Assembly: GCF_007641255.1 (NCBI RefSeq)
Contig: NZ_CP036259.1
Location: 3,036,001-3,100,000 of the forward strand
Reading direction: 5' to 3'
Source of the DNA: Sporomusa termitida
GTDB lineage: Bacteria; Bacillota; Negativicutes; Sporomusales; Sporomusaceae
Length of the DNA stretch: 64,000 bases
This document shows positions 18,324 to 26,870 of the stretch, piece by piece (the first letter of the stretch is position 1; the number at the start of each line of letters is the position of its first letter). Both the position numbers and the translations under genes were made by a program. Below the pieces are notes generated by a model. That model did no database searches. It saw only the letters and a list, made by a program, of their open reading frames with translations, and was not told the DNA's origin.

Positions 18324-18455
18324 AAAAAGCCGCCGTGACCTGAAAGTGTTACCGCACTTCCAGGCCCGCGCAAGGTGAACGCAGCACCTACACGTAACAG
18401 TCTAGCTGTCCACGACGACATTTCTATTATACACCGCCCTTCTGCCGCAGCACAA
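18324..18455 (-). ncRNA. candidate four-way-junction small RNA of unknown family
   Basis: A minus-strand promoter TTGTGC (18455-18450), 18 bases, TATAAT (18431-18426) should start an RNA near 18419. The next 95 bases fold into a closed junction: GTCGTCGTGG at the 5' end pairs with TCACGGCGGC at the 3' end. Inside are three hairpins, ACAG/CTGT, AGGTG/CACCT and CCTGGAAGTG/CACTTTCAGG. TTTTTAA follows directly (about 18329-18324), so the closing stem is also a terminator. I do not recognise it as SRP, 6S, tmRNA or a known riboswitch. A 38-codon frame is open on this strand but has no ribosome site. Confidence 0.55.
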
Positions 18456-18652
18456 GCGGGGGACGCGGGTATAAGGGGACATTGCCGGCGGCGCCGGGCT
18501 GTTAGTGCGACTGACGCAGCAAATTATTCCCTCTCTCCCCAGCAGCCAATTGGCAGCAGCAGGGCCAACCCTGACTTACCTGTTTGACCGCCTTGCTGTC
18601 GGCCGGGTATATCCGGCTTATTTGGTATTGGGGCTATAACAGTCATCGAAGC

Positions 18653-18694
18653 AGAACGCATGTGTAGGGTAAAGCCTGCGCACGCGTTCTTTTT
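18653..18694 (+). terminator. hairpin terminator in the gap before the 104-aa gene
   Basis: AGAACGC (18653-18659) pairs with GCGTTCT (18684-18690) and four T residues follow. It would end any plus-strand transcript from the 18278 promoter. Apart from this and the small RNA, the 815-base stretch 18079-18893 shows no convincing gene. Confidence 0.6.
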
Positions 18695-18893
18695 AATTTC
18701 CCCCTGTAAAAAGCTGGCGGCAGGGCCTAAAGCGTTCTGCCCCAGCCTAAGTATGGGGGGTATACAGGTGTCTGACAAAACAAGAACCCGGCTCAGGCCA
18801 ACTATTCACGGCCGAAACCGCAGCATCCCGGCTGCCGGCCCGCCGCCGGGCTTGGAGCGCCGGCGGCCAGAGGCCGGCCGGGAGGAAGGGGTT

Positions 18894-19208
18894 ATGCTAA
18901 ACCGGATATTAGACCAGGCCTTTGACCACTACGTTTTTACCAGAGTAGACCAGATCCTCAACCTGGCCGGTACCAATGATGCCGGCTACAGTAAGACAGC
19001 CCGGGAAGTCAGTGCCGCCCTGGACCAGTTGCTGGCCCTGGGCCGGGCACTGAAGGCCCAGCACCCGGAACTGACCGGTTTGGTCATGGATTTCGAGGCC
19101 CTCACGGCGCTGGAGTCCGGGCAGGCGGCGGAAATTGCCTACAGGCAGGGGCTAAGGGACAGCAGCCAGCTACGCCAGGCGTTTATGACCTTCCTGCAGC
19201 AGCAGTGA
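18894..19208 (+). CDS. hypothetical helical protein, 104 aa
   Basis: This small gene starts at an ATG at 18894 behind GGGAGGAAGG and encodes 104 residues, mostly alpha-helical: MLNRILDQAFDHYVFTRVDQ at the start and RQGLRDSSQLRQAFMTFLQQ at the end. It is rich in Leu, Ala, Glu and Gln, with no cysteine, signal peptide or membrane helix. The shape resembles small helical DUF6809-like proteins of Firmicutes, but I cannot assign it firmly. Its stop codon touches a decayed copy of the holin-like toxin gene. Confidence 0.6.
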   Translation: MLNRILDQAFDHYVFTRVDQILNLAGTNDAGYSKTAREVSAALDQLLALGRALKAQHPELTGLVMDFEALTALESGQAAEIAYRQGLRDSSQLRQAFMTFLQQQ

Positions 19209-19209
19209 T

Positions 19210-19244
19210 CGTGGCAAATACAACAGCAAATGTCAATGCTTCAT
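19210..19244 (-). pseudogene. decayed copy of the holin-like toxin gene
   Basis: About 35 bases are identical, apart from two changes, to the middle of the toxin gene at 16464-16541. The minus-strand frame reads IYEALTFAVVFATI, but the start codon and the MS residues are gone and the lysine tail is replaced by the antisense of the neighbouring gene. It cannot be expressed as a toxin. Confidence 0.7.
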
Positions 19245-19283
19245 AAATTAAAAAGTATATATATTTAAAGAGAGTACATTTCC

Positions 19284-19316
19284 TAACCCCCTATAAAATC
19301 AGGGGGTTATTTTTTG
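19284..19316 (+). terminator. intrinsic terminator
   Basis: TAACCCCCT (19284-19292) pairs with AGGGGGTTA (19301-19309), then a run of T. It ends the transcript of the 104-residue gene. Confidence 0.85.
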
Positions 19317-19513
19317 TTTTGTGTATATACAGAAATAGATTTCTGGATTTGAACATGCATTCTGTCCCCCATTCGTCCCCAGCCTCAGCAACTGAGCTGC
19401 AAGCTACTGGCAAATTTGATATTGGGCAGTGCCTGCCATTCCCAATCCCTCATCAGGCCATACGTTCGGCATTAGCGCCGCACAGAGCACACGTTCCGTG
19501 AATAGGGATAATT

Positions 19514-19546
19514 AAAAAGCCGCCCTATCCGGAGGATGAGGGCGGC
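19514..19546 (-). terminator. intrinsic terminator of the tctC-like gene
   Basis: On the minus strand GCCGCCCT pairs with AGGGCGGC around a 12-base loop, followed by TTTTTAATT. It lies about 30 bases after the stop of the binding-protein gene. Confidence 0.85.
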
Positions 19547-19571
19547 GCATTCGATTATTGTTCCTACGTTA

Positions 19572-20594
19572 TTATTTTTTCTGGGTTTTAATCTGCTCTA
19601 ATATACCGCTTTCCTGCAGTGTTTTCTGTAGCTTTTGGCTATCAGCAATCCATTTATCTGTTGACTCCTGGGGGCCTAGGTACTCGACCTGATTTCCGAC
19701 CTTCTCCATGTTCTCCTTAAATTCGGGATCATTTACGATAGCCTTGAACCCCTCCGCCAGCTTATTTTTTATCGCAACCGGCGTCTCTTTTGGGACTGCG
19801 ATTCCATGCCAGTTGTCGATAGTGATATCAATGCCTAACTCTTTAAAAGTTGGTACATGAGCAAACACTGGATCAGCCATACGGTGTTCACCGGTTATGG
19901 CCAAAATTTTTACTGTGCCATTTTTTACATGCTCTTTGATGGGTACAGGACTAACAAAAATAAGCTGAATATGACCGCCTAATAATGCCGGTATCGTCTC
20001 ACCTGCCCCGGAGAAAGGAACTTGCTCAATATTAATACCCGCAGATTGATTAAGCATCTCACATAGAACATGAGCAAATGAGCCTGTGCCTACATTCCCA
20101 AACTTTAATTGTCCTGGGTGCTTTCGAGCATGTTCAATCAGGTCACTTAGTGTTTGCCAGGGTTGATCGGTTTGTACTGCCAGCAGCAGTGGTACTGCTG
20201 TTACCTGCATAATTGGGCTTAATGCGGTTGCATAGTTGTATTTTCCTGTGCCGTAGAGCGATAGCAATATTAGTTCATTAGAAGTTGCACCAACGGTGTA
20301 TCCATCTAAAGGTGATCCTGCCAGTTCGTTCCAACCAAGAGCCCCGGCCCCCCCCGGCTTATTAACAATGGCCAATGGCTGTCCTAGATGCTTAACAGCT
20401 AATTTTTCTAATGACCTTGCTGTCAGGTCCAATCCGCCCCCAGCATTGTATGGAACAATTACAGTAATAGGCCGCTCGGGATATTTTTCATGCGGAACAG
20501 GTATTGCTACCTTTTCCACGCCGGAACAACCCCCTATTATGATAGAAATAACCAATGCTGCTACTGCTAGTAAGACACTCACTCTTTTCCGCAC
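19572..20594 (-). CDS. TctC family solute-binding lipoprotein
   Basis: A 340-residue extracytoplasmic binding protein of the Bug/TctC family, which catches carboxylic acids for tripartite tricarboxylate (TTT) transporters. The GTG start at 20594 (MRKRVSVLLAVA) follows GAGGAGG and gives a lipoprotein signal with a lipobox ending IIGGC. YPERPITVIVPYNAGGGLD is the typical opening of the mature domain, and PGGAGALGWNELAGSP follows. No TctA or TctB membrane partner is present on either side, so it either works with a permease encoded elsewhere or acts as a sensor. Confidence 0.9.
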   Translation of the reverse strand: MRKRVSVLLAVAALVISIIIGGCSGVEKVAIPVPHEKYPERPITVIVPYNAGGGLDLTARSLEKLAVKHLGQPLAIVNKPGGAGALGWNELAGSPLDGYTVGATSNELILLSLYGTGKYNYATALSPIMQVTAVPLLLAVQTDQPWQTLSDLIEHARKHPGQLKFGNVGTGSFAHVLCEMLNQSAGINIEQVPFSGAGETIPALLGGHIQLIFVSPVPIKEHVKNGTVKILAITGEHRMADPVFAHVPTFKELGIDITIDNWHGIAVPKETPVAIKNKLAEGFKAIVNDPEFKENMEKVGNQVEYLGPQESTDKWIADSQKLQKTLQESGILEQIKTQKK

Positions 20595-20895
20595 TACACG
20601 CTTACCTCCTCGTTCTGCAAAATACTGCAATTCAGACAAACTATAAATAAATTATATGGTAATTTCCATGTCATAAATTGTCATTTATGGATAAAACATA
20701 AAAAAACTGCCTGTTCAATTGCAGACAGTATACTATCATTCGGTCAGGTAAAATCAGGATCGTCTTTCTGAACAGCAGGGCTCAGAGAATTTAACAGTAT
20801 TATTACTTTTTAAACTAAACTGTATCTGAAAAGCATTTCATACACACCTAAACAGAACAAAGTTTCCGCACTATAATAACCTTTTTGGCGACTGC
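20595..20895. other. non-coding gap
   Basis: About 300 AT-rich bases between two minus-strand genes. I see no hairpin terminator with a U-tract, no small gene and no recognisable repeat. Confidence 0.4.
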
Positions 20896-21405
20896 TCATG
20901 GCCGGTGCTTTTTCCACTTTCTAAGCTTAGCTCTGAATGTCTTAAAAGGTGCGACTGAATTGATATGCACCCATTTCCACAGCGGCCAGTTGGCATTTGT
21001 TACTGTCCACTGGCGCCTATTGGCTGTAAAAAGTTCCTCATTACTTAACTGTTCAAGCCAGGCGCACCATTTTTCCATACTTTGCTTAAACAAGGTCCGT
21101 AAGTCTTGCAGGGAATAGCCGCGGTATTCATTGTAAAACTGCTGATAAAGCGGCCCTAATTGGTTCCATTTGTAGTCAGGGGACGGAGTAATCACCTTTT
21201 TGCCGGCCAGCTCCGCTTGCTCCCAGCCCAAGATAAGATTTAGCCAGCCCAGCTGATAGGCAAGCATTTCCTGGGGCGTTCGGTCCACTTCTTTAATACG
21301 GATATTTATTTCTTCGGCCGGAACATCGTCAAACTCTTTGTCAAAAAGAGTATACGCCTTTTGAATTGCAGCGATTAGAGCTTCTTTACTATCGTACTCT
21401 TGCAT
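20896..21405 (-). CDS. ClbS/DfsB family (DUF1706) four-helix protein
   Basis: A 169-residue protein of the DinB-like four-helix bundle group, ClbS/DfsB branch. It begins MQEYDSKEALIAAIQKAY and contains the family segments EVDRTPQEMLAYQLGWLNL, SPDYKWNQLGPL and NRRQWTVTNANWPLWKW. The ATG at 21405 is preceded by GAGGTG. ClbS protects against colibactin in E. coli; most relatives have no known role. The gene stands alone. Confidence 0.85.
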   Translation of the reverse strand: MQEYDSKEALIAAIQKAYTLFDKEFDDVPAEEINIRIKEVDRTPQEMLAYQLGWLNLILGWEQAELAGKKVITPSPDYKWNQLGPLYQQFYNEYRGYSLQDLRTLFKQSMEKWCAWLEQLSNEELFTANRRQWTVTNANWPLWKWVHINSVAPFKTFRAKLRKWKKHRP

Positions 21406-21670
21406 CCACAGCACCTCTTCAATCATTATATTAACGATAAATTGACGTTAATTCAAGCCCGCACCCTATCCGGCTTTATCAGCCTGGCCGCCTTAACCTG
21501 CTGGCTTATTGGCTATCCCCTTGTAAATAAATCATACATACGTTTTTAGGCAGCCACATGGCAAAAGCAATACTGCTTATCGATGTAAAGAAAAGTTGTC
21601 AGAGCAGGTCAGACGCTATATACTAATGCTAAGTTCATTCGATAAGGTTAGTTAGCCGGAGGTAAAACTA

Positions 21671-22390
21671 GTGAAGCAAATCTGTTCAACCCTCGCTGAA
21701 AAAATACAGTTTATGGATATTGAGCATACGCACAGCCATTCATTTGGGCACTTAATTCTGCCATTACAGGGAACGTTGCGTTTAGCATCAGGGCAGCGGT
21801 CGCTGCTTCTGGACTATCACCATGTTCTTTTCCTGCCGCCGGAATGTGAGCACAGCTACTATTCCAAAGATCGAAATGAATTTTTGGTATTTTATATTCC
21901 CTATACCTTACTTTCGCCTAACTGTGCTGACGACGACGTAAAGTATTTGGAGTTTGACGACCGCTGGCGTGCCCTGCGGTTCCTGATGCTGAACGAGTGT
22001 GAGGCGGAAAAAACGAGTACCGCAGCTCTGAATCAGCTGCTCTATTATTCATTTCAATTAATCCAGCAGCAGCAGGAATATCCTTCTGTTCGCTATCTTC
22101 ACAACCATTATCATACCAGCATCTCGCTGCAGACATTAGCGGCCTTAGAACATTATCATGCCGGTTATTACAGCCAGTGGTTCCAGAAGAAAATGGGAGT
22201 CAGCGTACAGACCTATCTGCAAAAGTTAAGACTGCTGGCAGCCAAACGATTGCTCCGGGAAACAAACTACAGTATACTGGCGATTGCCCAGCAGGTCGGC
22301 TACGAACATCAGGCATCCTTAACCAGGCTGTTCAAACAGTGGGAAGGACTAACGCCCCAGGCTTATCGCAAGGATTCTGTAAATAAGTAA
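21671..22390 (+). CDS. AraC family transcriptional regulator
   Basis: A 239-residue regulator with an N-terminal cupin domain (HSHSFGHLILPLQGTLRL, residues 20-80) and a C-terminal pair of helix-turn-helix motifs ending in YEHQASLTRLFKQWEGLTP. The GTG start follows GGAGG. It lies 108 bases before an MFS exporter gene on the same strand, and AraC/cupin regulators often control such a neighbour. A strong palindromic hairpin separates the two genes. Confidence 0.9.
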   Translation: MKQICSTLAEKIQFMDIEHTHSHSFGHLILPLQGTLRLASGQRSLLLDYHHVLFLPPECEHSYYSKDRNEFLVFYIPYTLLSPNCADDDVKYLEFDDRWRALRFLMLNECEAEKTSTAALNQLLYYSFQLIQQQQEYPSVRYLHNHYHTSISLQTLAALEHYHAGYYSQWFQKKMGVSVQTYLQKLRLLAAKRLLRETNYSILAIAQQVGYEHQASLTRLFKQWEGLTPQAYRKDSVNK

Positions 22391-22437
22391 AATATCATCT
22401 TGAACCCGGTGAAAAAACCTTTTTTGGCCGCGTCTAT

Positions 22438-22470
22438 AATAAAGTAAGGCACCTGCCTTACTTTATTATT
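22438..22470 (+). terminator. bidirectional palindromic hairpin
   Basis: AATAAAGTAAGGCA (22438-22451) and its exact inverse (22454-22467) are separated by two bases and followed by TATTTT. It could terminate the AraC gene or act as operator for the MFS gene 32 bases later. Confidence 0.6.
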
Positions 22471-22498
22471 TTGCTATGGCAAAAGAAGGAGCTCCCCT

Positions 22499-23671
22499 AT
22501 GCAAAAACACTATCAACTGTTCCTATTGAGTCTCGCTGTTTTTTTACTGATGACAGGCGATGGCATGGTACTGGCTTTACTGCCCAAGGTTGTTATTACT
22601 CAGACCAACTCCAGCGCCTCTGTTTGGTACCTGGCAGCCGCATATGCCTTAGCCCAGGTATTGTCACAGCTGCCTGTCGGTCTGCTGGCCGACCGCTGGG
22701 GCTCCAAGCCGTTTATACTGCTGGGGTATATGCTAAGCACCCTTGCCGGCTTATTATTCTACTTTACAAATAATGTTTATTTGCTTCTTCTCGGCAGAGT
22801 ATTGCAGGGAATTGGTGAGGCCCCCTTGCTAAGCCTGGTGCCGGCTCTATTGTCGGTCCGTTATTTCGCCAATAAGGGAAAAGCGATTGGTGTTTATAAT
22901 GCTGCTATTTACCTGGGGCTGACTTTGGGGCCAGGCTTTCGCGTCCTGCTGCTGAAAGACTGGTCAGATCAGCAGGTGTTCTTGCTTTACGCCGTATTTT
23001 GCTTTATTAGTATGCTCATCATTGGCTATGGCCTGCAGCCCTCCGGGGACAGGCGGCCTACAACCGGAGAAACAATCTCGCCCAGTGATTACCTGCTGCT
23101 GATAAAAAACCCTCAGCTTGCGGCCGTCCTGTGGGGAATTACGTTGTATGGAGCAGGATTCGGCTTGTTTATGACCGTTATTCCCGCCTTTTTGCTGACT
23201 GTGAAAGGATATAGTCAAGCCAGTATTAACCTCTTTTTCTCAGCGTTTTATATTGCAATCAGCCTGGCTCAGCTAACCATCGGCTACCTGTCTGATCGGC
23301 TGGGGCGCCTATTATTTATGGTCACCGGTATGCTTGTCGCCGCTGCCGGTATTGCCGCAGCCGTGTATTTTCATTATTTTGCCCTCACGCTGATCTTGTG
23401 TTTCGCCAGTTTTGGCTTAGGCGCCTATTATCTCGCTTCTATGGCTTTTTTAACGGAAAGAGTACCGGCAGGATGCAAGGGAGCCATTGCCGGCATTTAT
23501 TATCTGTTCTGGGGGATCGGCATGTTTTGGGGGCCGATGCTGTTGTCCGGCTACATCCAAGCCACCGGCTATCAAAGCGGCTTCCAGTTATTTTCCGTAA
23601 TGCTGCTCCTGCAAGTTATTCTTCTGCTAATGACGAAATCTACCCCGGCAAGACTAAAAAGCCTCAGCTAA
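22499..23671 (+). CDS. MFS transporter
   Basis: A 390-residue, 12-helix major facilitator protein. The loop between helices 2 and 3 reads PVGLLADRWGSKPFIL, the family signature (G-x-x-x-D-R-x-G), and the matching loop in the second half is IGYLSDRLGRLLF. This is the drug-efflux (DHA1) pattern, so export of small molecules is likely. The ATG follows AGAAGGAG. Its stop overlaps the convergent MutS2-like gene by four bases. Confidence 0.88.
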   Translation: MQKHYQLFLLSLAVFLLMTGDGMVLALLPKVVITQTNSSASVWYLAAAYALAQVLSQLPVGLLADRWGSKPFILLGYMLSTLAGLLFYFTNNVYLLLLGRVLQGIGEAPLLSLVPALLSVRYFANKGKAIGVYNAAIYLGLTLGPGFRVLLLKDWSDQQVFLLYAVFCFISMLIIGYGLQPSGDRRPTTGETISPSDYLLLIKNPQLAAVLWGITLYGAGFGLFMTVIPAFLLTVKGYSQASINLFFSAFYIAISLAQLTIGYLSDRLGRLLFMVTGMLVAAAGIAAAVYFHYFALTLILCFASFGLGAYYLASMAFLTERVPAGCKGAIAGIYYLFWGIGMFWGPMLLSGYIQATGYQSGFQLFSVMLLLQVILLLMTKSTPARLKSLS

Positions 23672-25596
23672 TTTTGTTCATCCCCTTCCTTGACGATGAG
23701 AACAGTGTCCTTTACATGCCGTTTTTCCATCAGCTTGCGGGCTTTCCGGTTGGTTACGCTGTCAAAGACAATAGAAAAATCATAATTATCCGGGTACAGT
23801 TCGCTGGCGGCCACCTGCAGCTTTAGCCGTTTATGATTAATTATTTTTTTACTGTCCCTGAGTTGAACGCCCACCTCGCCCCTTGCATTGGCGCCGGCAT
23901 AGACAATGCCGATTTCTTTATGCGGATAGACCATTACACTGTCACCAACAGCAAATTTCCCACGGCAGGAGGTTGGGGCCGGCGGTTTTTCTCGTTCAAT
24001 GCGGGGGACCGGCCTGCCGTTCTTCTGGTCCGGGGCCCGTTGAGGCGGCTGGGCGGGTTTGGCCACTCCCTGGGCAACGCCATAGGCAGCCGCATGAGCC
24101 CGCAGGATCAAGTGCGGCTGCATGCCCAGCCGTTCCGCAATATACAGCGCACAGCTATCACCGGCCTTGCCGATTTCAAGGCGATAGAGCGGAAGAAGGC
24201 TCTCTTTGTCAAAGGCCATGCGGGCATTGACAAGCCCGGGCTTGTTTGCCGCGTATGCCTTGATCTCGGAATAATGGGTGGTCACCACAAACAGGCATTT
24301 TTGGGCGCTGAGTTCATCTAAAATCGCAACTGCCAGGCCCATTCCTTCTGCGGGGTCTGTTCCCGAACCAAGTTCGTCAAGCAGCACCAGCGATTCGTGA
24401 TTGGCCTGCTCCAGTATTTCAATAATATTTTTCATGTGGGAGGAAAATGTCGAGAGATTCTCCTTAATGCTCTGCTTGTCGCCAATGTCGCATAATATTA
24501 AATTATGCAGACATAAACTGCTGTCTTCATCGGCGGGAACATGCAGCCCACTCTGCGCCATAAGCGACAGCAAGCCGATGGTTTTTAGCGCCACCGTTTT
24601 GCCGCCTGTATTCGGGCCGGTAATAATCACACCCGTCGTTTGGGCGCCAATTGCAAAATCCAGGGGAATCGCGGCAGCTGGCGGGAGTAAGGGGTGCCTG
24701 GCCTTGATAAGGCGGATCTCCCGGCCGGCATTTATGCTGACAGGAGCTGCATTCATCGTCAGGCTAAGCTTGCCTTTGGCGAACAAAAAATCCAGTTTCT
24801 CCATTGTTTCTATATTTACCCTGATAATGGCCAGATTATCGGCAATATGGGCTGTCAGCGAATACAGAATACGCCTGACTTCATTGTCTTCTTCCATTTG
24901 CAGGGCGGCAAGCTCCGACTGCAGCCTGCCCACAGCGGCTGGTTCAATGAAACAGGTCGCTCCGGTTTGCGACAGATCGACAATTGTACCGGCAACATCA
25001 TTCTTGTGTTCCCGTTTGACCGGCAGCGTATAGCGGCCATTGCGCAGGGAAACAAAGCTTTCGGAAAACCAGGCTTTGTTTTTTCTAAGCAGTGCAGCAA
25101 GCTTGGTTTTAACGGCTGCCACGGTACCCTCCATTCGCCGGCGAATAGCCGCAAGCTGTTCTGATGCCTGGTCATCCACCGCGTTATTTCTGATGCAGCG
25201 GGCAATCTCATGCTCAAGCCCGGGCAATGCATTTATCCCTTCACCATACCAGGCGATGGGAGCATCTGCCGCCTCGGCTTTTTTAAGATATGCTTTCATG
25301 CGGCGGCAAGCCACCAGAAAGGTCGCCACCTGTACAATCTGCTCCGGCATAAGCAGGGCATCAATCTCAATCAGGACAATTGCCTTTTGTAGTTGCGTCA
25401 TTGACGGCAGCGGCGGTGTACCAGTTTGTTGAAGCATACGTTTTGCCTGAGTGGTTTCGTCGAGGCAGCGCTTTACTTCAGCCTCATTTACAGACGGAGC
25501 CAGGGCAAGACAACAGGCCTTCCCTTGATCGGACAGCGCCTGATCTGCCAGCAGTTGTTTTATTTTATCAAATTCAAGTGTTGTATGATGATGCAT
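23668..25596 (-). CDS. MutS2-like ATPase without Smr domain
   Basis: A 642-residue MutS-family protein. After the core/lever helices comes the ABC-type ATPase with Walker A GPNTGGKTVALKT, Walker B LVLLDELGSGTDPAEG and a following conserved THYSEIK histidine. MutS2 proper has about 780 residues and ends in an Smr nuclease domain. Here the C-terminus keeps a KOW-like piece (FAVGDSVMVYPHKEIGIVY) and ends with FDSVTNRKARKLMEKRHV, without Smr. It belongs to the shorter MutS-related group of Clostridia/Negativicutes and may act on branched DNA or stalled ribosomes without cutting. The ATG follows TAAGGAG and a long structured leader RNA precedes it. Confidence 0.88.
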   Translation of the reverse strand: MHHHTTLEFDKIKQLLADQALSDQGKACCLALAPSVNEAEVKRCLDETTQAKRMLQQTGTPPLPSMTQLQKAIVLIEIDALLMPEQIVQVATFLVACRRMKAYLKKAEAADAPIAWYGEGINALPGLEHEIARCIRNNAVDDQASEQLAAIRRRMEGTVAAVKTKLAALLRKNKAWFSESFVSLRNGRYTLPVKREHKNDVAGTIVDLSQTGATCFIEPAAVGRLQSELAALQMEEDNEVRRILYSLTAHIADNLAIIRVNIETMEKLDFLFAKGKLSLTMNAAPVSINAGREIRLIKARHPLLPPAAAIPLDFAIGAQTTGVIITGPNTGGKTVALKTIGLLSLMAQSGLHVPADEDSSLCLHNLILCDIGDKQSIKENLSTFSSHMKNIIEILEQANHESLVLLDELGSGTDPAEGMGLAVAILDELSAQKCLFVVTTHYSEIKAYAANKPGLVNARMAFDKESLLPLYRLEIGKAGDSCALYIAERLGMQPHLILRAHAAAYGVAQGVAKPAQPPQRAPDQKNGRPVPRIEREKPPAPTSCRGKFAVGDSVMVYPHKEIGIVYAGANARGEVGVQLRDSKKIINHKRLKLQVAASELYPDNYDFSIVFDSVTNRKARKLMEKRHVKDTVLIVKEGDEQN

Positions 25597-25616
25597 ATAT
25601 TATCTCCTTACCAATT

Positions 25617-25939
25617 GAAATAGAAACAGCCTGCGCCAAAGACATACCACACCGAAAACAGTGCAGAACGCTTCGCGCAGGCCAATAGCATATTCCTATA
25701 TGACAAAAGAAGCGCAGCAAGCACACCTTGCCACGCATCGATACTCAAGGATATTGAAGAAGCAGTCTGTTAGGTATGTTTTTCAAAAGGGCAACCCAAA
25801 TACAGGAAGGAATCCCGTAGCATTGCACCTTTTGCAACTATTTAGTTGAAGGCCACCATAACAGACAAGACCGACATTAAAATTCCACCTTTTCAAACTA
25901 ATATGGTTTTACTATAAATCTATTTTCGGCTATTGTCAA
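25617..25939 (-). ncRNA. structured leader RNA, copy A, before the MutS2-like gene
   Basis: A consensus promoter TTGACA (25939-25934), 17 bases, TATAGT (25916-25911) starts an RNA near 25904. The RNA of about 285 bases has a closing stem GTCTGTTA/TAACAGAC, a hairpin CAACT/AGTTG and a stem CAAAAGG-GCAA/TTGC-CCTTTTG. After a GCAAG/CTTGC hairpin comes a terminator, GCCTGCGC/GCGCAGGC (25682-25675 and 25636-25629), with a T-rich tail, 20 bases before the gene. CGCTTC and GAAGCG could form a competing antiterminator. A second copy, with matching base changes in the stems, lies at 52735-53035. It looks like a riboswitch or attenuator, but of no class I recognise. Confidence 0.7.
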
Positions 25940-25998
25940 GGATTTCCCGCCTGCTGCTGCCGGACTATGGGTTAATTTTAAAAAATTACTGCTATGGC

Positions 25999-26051
25999 CC
26001 GGCCAGAAGAAGCGCAGCCGTACTCGTGAGTACAGCTGCGCTTCTGGCCGG
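25999..26051 (-). terminator. long hairpin after the AraC gene
   Basis: CCGGCCAGAAG plus AGCGCAGC pairs with GCTGCGCTTCTGGCCGG around the loop, with one bulged A. It begins 10 bases after the AraC stop on the minus strand. The T-run (TAATTTTTT) is about 10 bases beyond it, so its efficiency as a terminator is uncertain. Confidence 0.6.
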
Positions 26052-26060
26052 GGCCCGGCT

Positions 26061-26870
26061 TTACCATTCGTATTTTCCGGGAGTAAGGCCAAATTTTCTT
26101 TTAAAGGCTTTCTGGAAGTGACTTTGATCACAAAAGCCGGTGGCAAGGGCTACCTCTACCAGCGGTTTACCGGCAGCCAGCAAATCAGTGGCTTTTTTTA
26201 AGCGGACCTGAAGCTGGTAGGTATGAGGCGGCACACCGGTTTCTTTTGTAAATACGCGGGCTAAGTGAAACGGACTGAGGCCCGCAATGGCCGCTAACTG
26301 CGCCAGTGATACATTTTCCTGGAAGCAGTCTTGCAGATATTCACAAACGCGCGATACCGAGGTATCTTCCTTGCCGGGGGCAGCAGATTTTAGCCCTTCA
26401 CGGGCGTAACAGGCATAAAGCTTCGCCAGCGTATCCAGCAACAGGCCTTCCTTTTCCAGCCTTGATCCGGCTTCCCCCAGACTACTGTGTAAGCTGCGAA
26501 TTTGTGAGGCCAGTGCCTGATGATAAATGACCGGCTGTTGAAGCTGGATAGTCTCCTGCCGCCGGCCAGTAATTTGCTGCAGCAGCGTACTCAGCAGCAC
26601 AGGATCTATCCGCAGGGAGCGGCTTGAATAGGTATAGCCAGCCGGTACGCTGCTGCTGTGTGTCTCATCAACATTTACAACCAGAATGCAGCCAGGTGTT
26701 AGATACTGTTTCCCCTGCCTAGTCTCATGAATCCCTACTCCCGCTTCCGCCACACTCAGGCTAAAGACCCGGTGGATGTGCCGGGAAACGGCCCGGGCCA
26801 CACCAGCGTTCCGGTATAACTCCAGCTCCGGTATGTCCTTAGCTCGCAAAAACTGAATCTTCTCGTTCAC
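26061..26870 (-). CDS. AraC family transcriptional regulator
   Basis: A 269-residue regulator with an AraC-type cupin sensor domain (about residues 10-150) and a C-terminal double helix-turn-helix (SLAQLAAIAGLSPFHLARVF and FCDQSHFQKAFKRKFGLTP). The start is a GTG with a weak ribosome site. The neighbouring genes do not show its target. A damaged copy of its C-terminal third lies at 55488-55650, beside an MFS gene. Confidence 0.88.
   Translation of the reverse strand: MNEKIQFLRAKDIPELELYRNAGVARAVSRHIHRVFSLSVAEAGVGIHETRQGKQYLTPGCILVVNVDETHSSSVPAGYTYSSRSLRIDPVLLSTLLQQITGRRQETIQLQQPVIYHQALASQIRSLHSSLGEAGSRLEKEGLLLDTLAKLYACYAREGLKSAAPGKEDTSVSRVCEYLQDCFQENVSLAQLAAIAGLSPFHLARVFTKETGVPPHTYQLQVRLKKATDLLAAGKPLVEVALATGFCDQSHFQKAFKRKFGLTPGKYEW

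Noticed and set aside
18324..18419. SRP RNA or 6S RNA
   Set aside because: The SRP apical motif (GGAAG...AGCAG) is absent and the length is too short for 6S.
18524..18778. Minus-strand frame of 84 codons
   Set aside because: No ribosome site, odd composition, and it covers a plus-strand hairpin terminator.
25617..25904. T-box or known metabolite riboswitch
   Set aside because: No GGUGGNACCGCG T-box sequence and no SAM, lysine, FMN, TPP, cobalamin or glycine core motifs were found.
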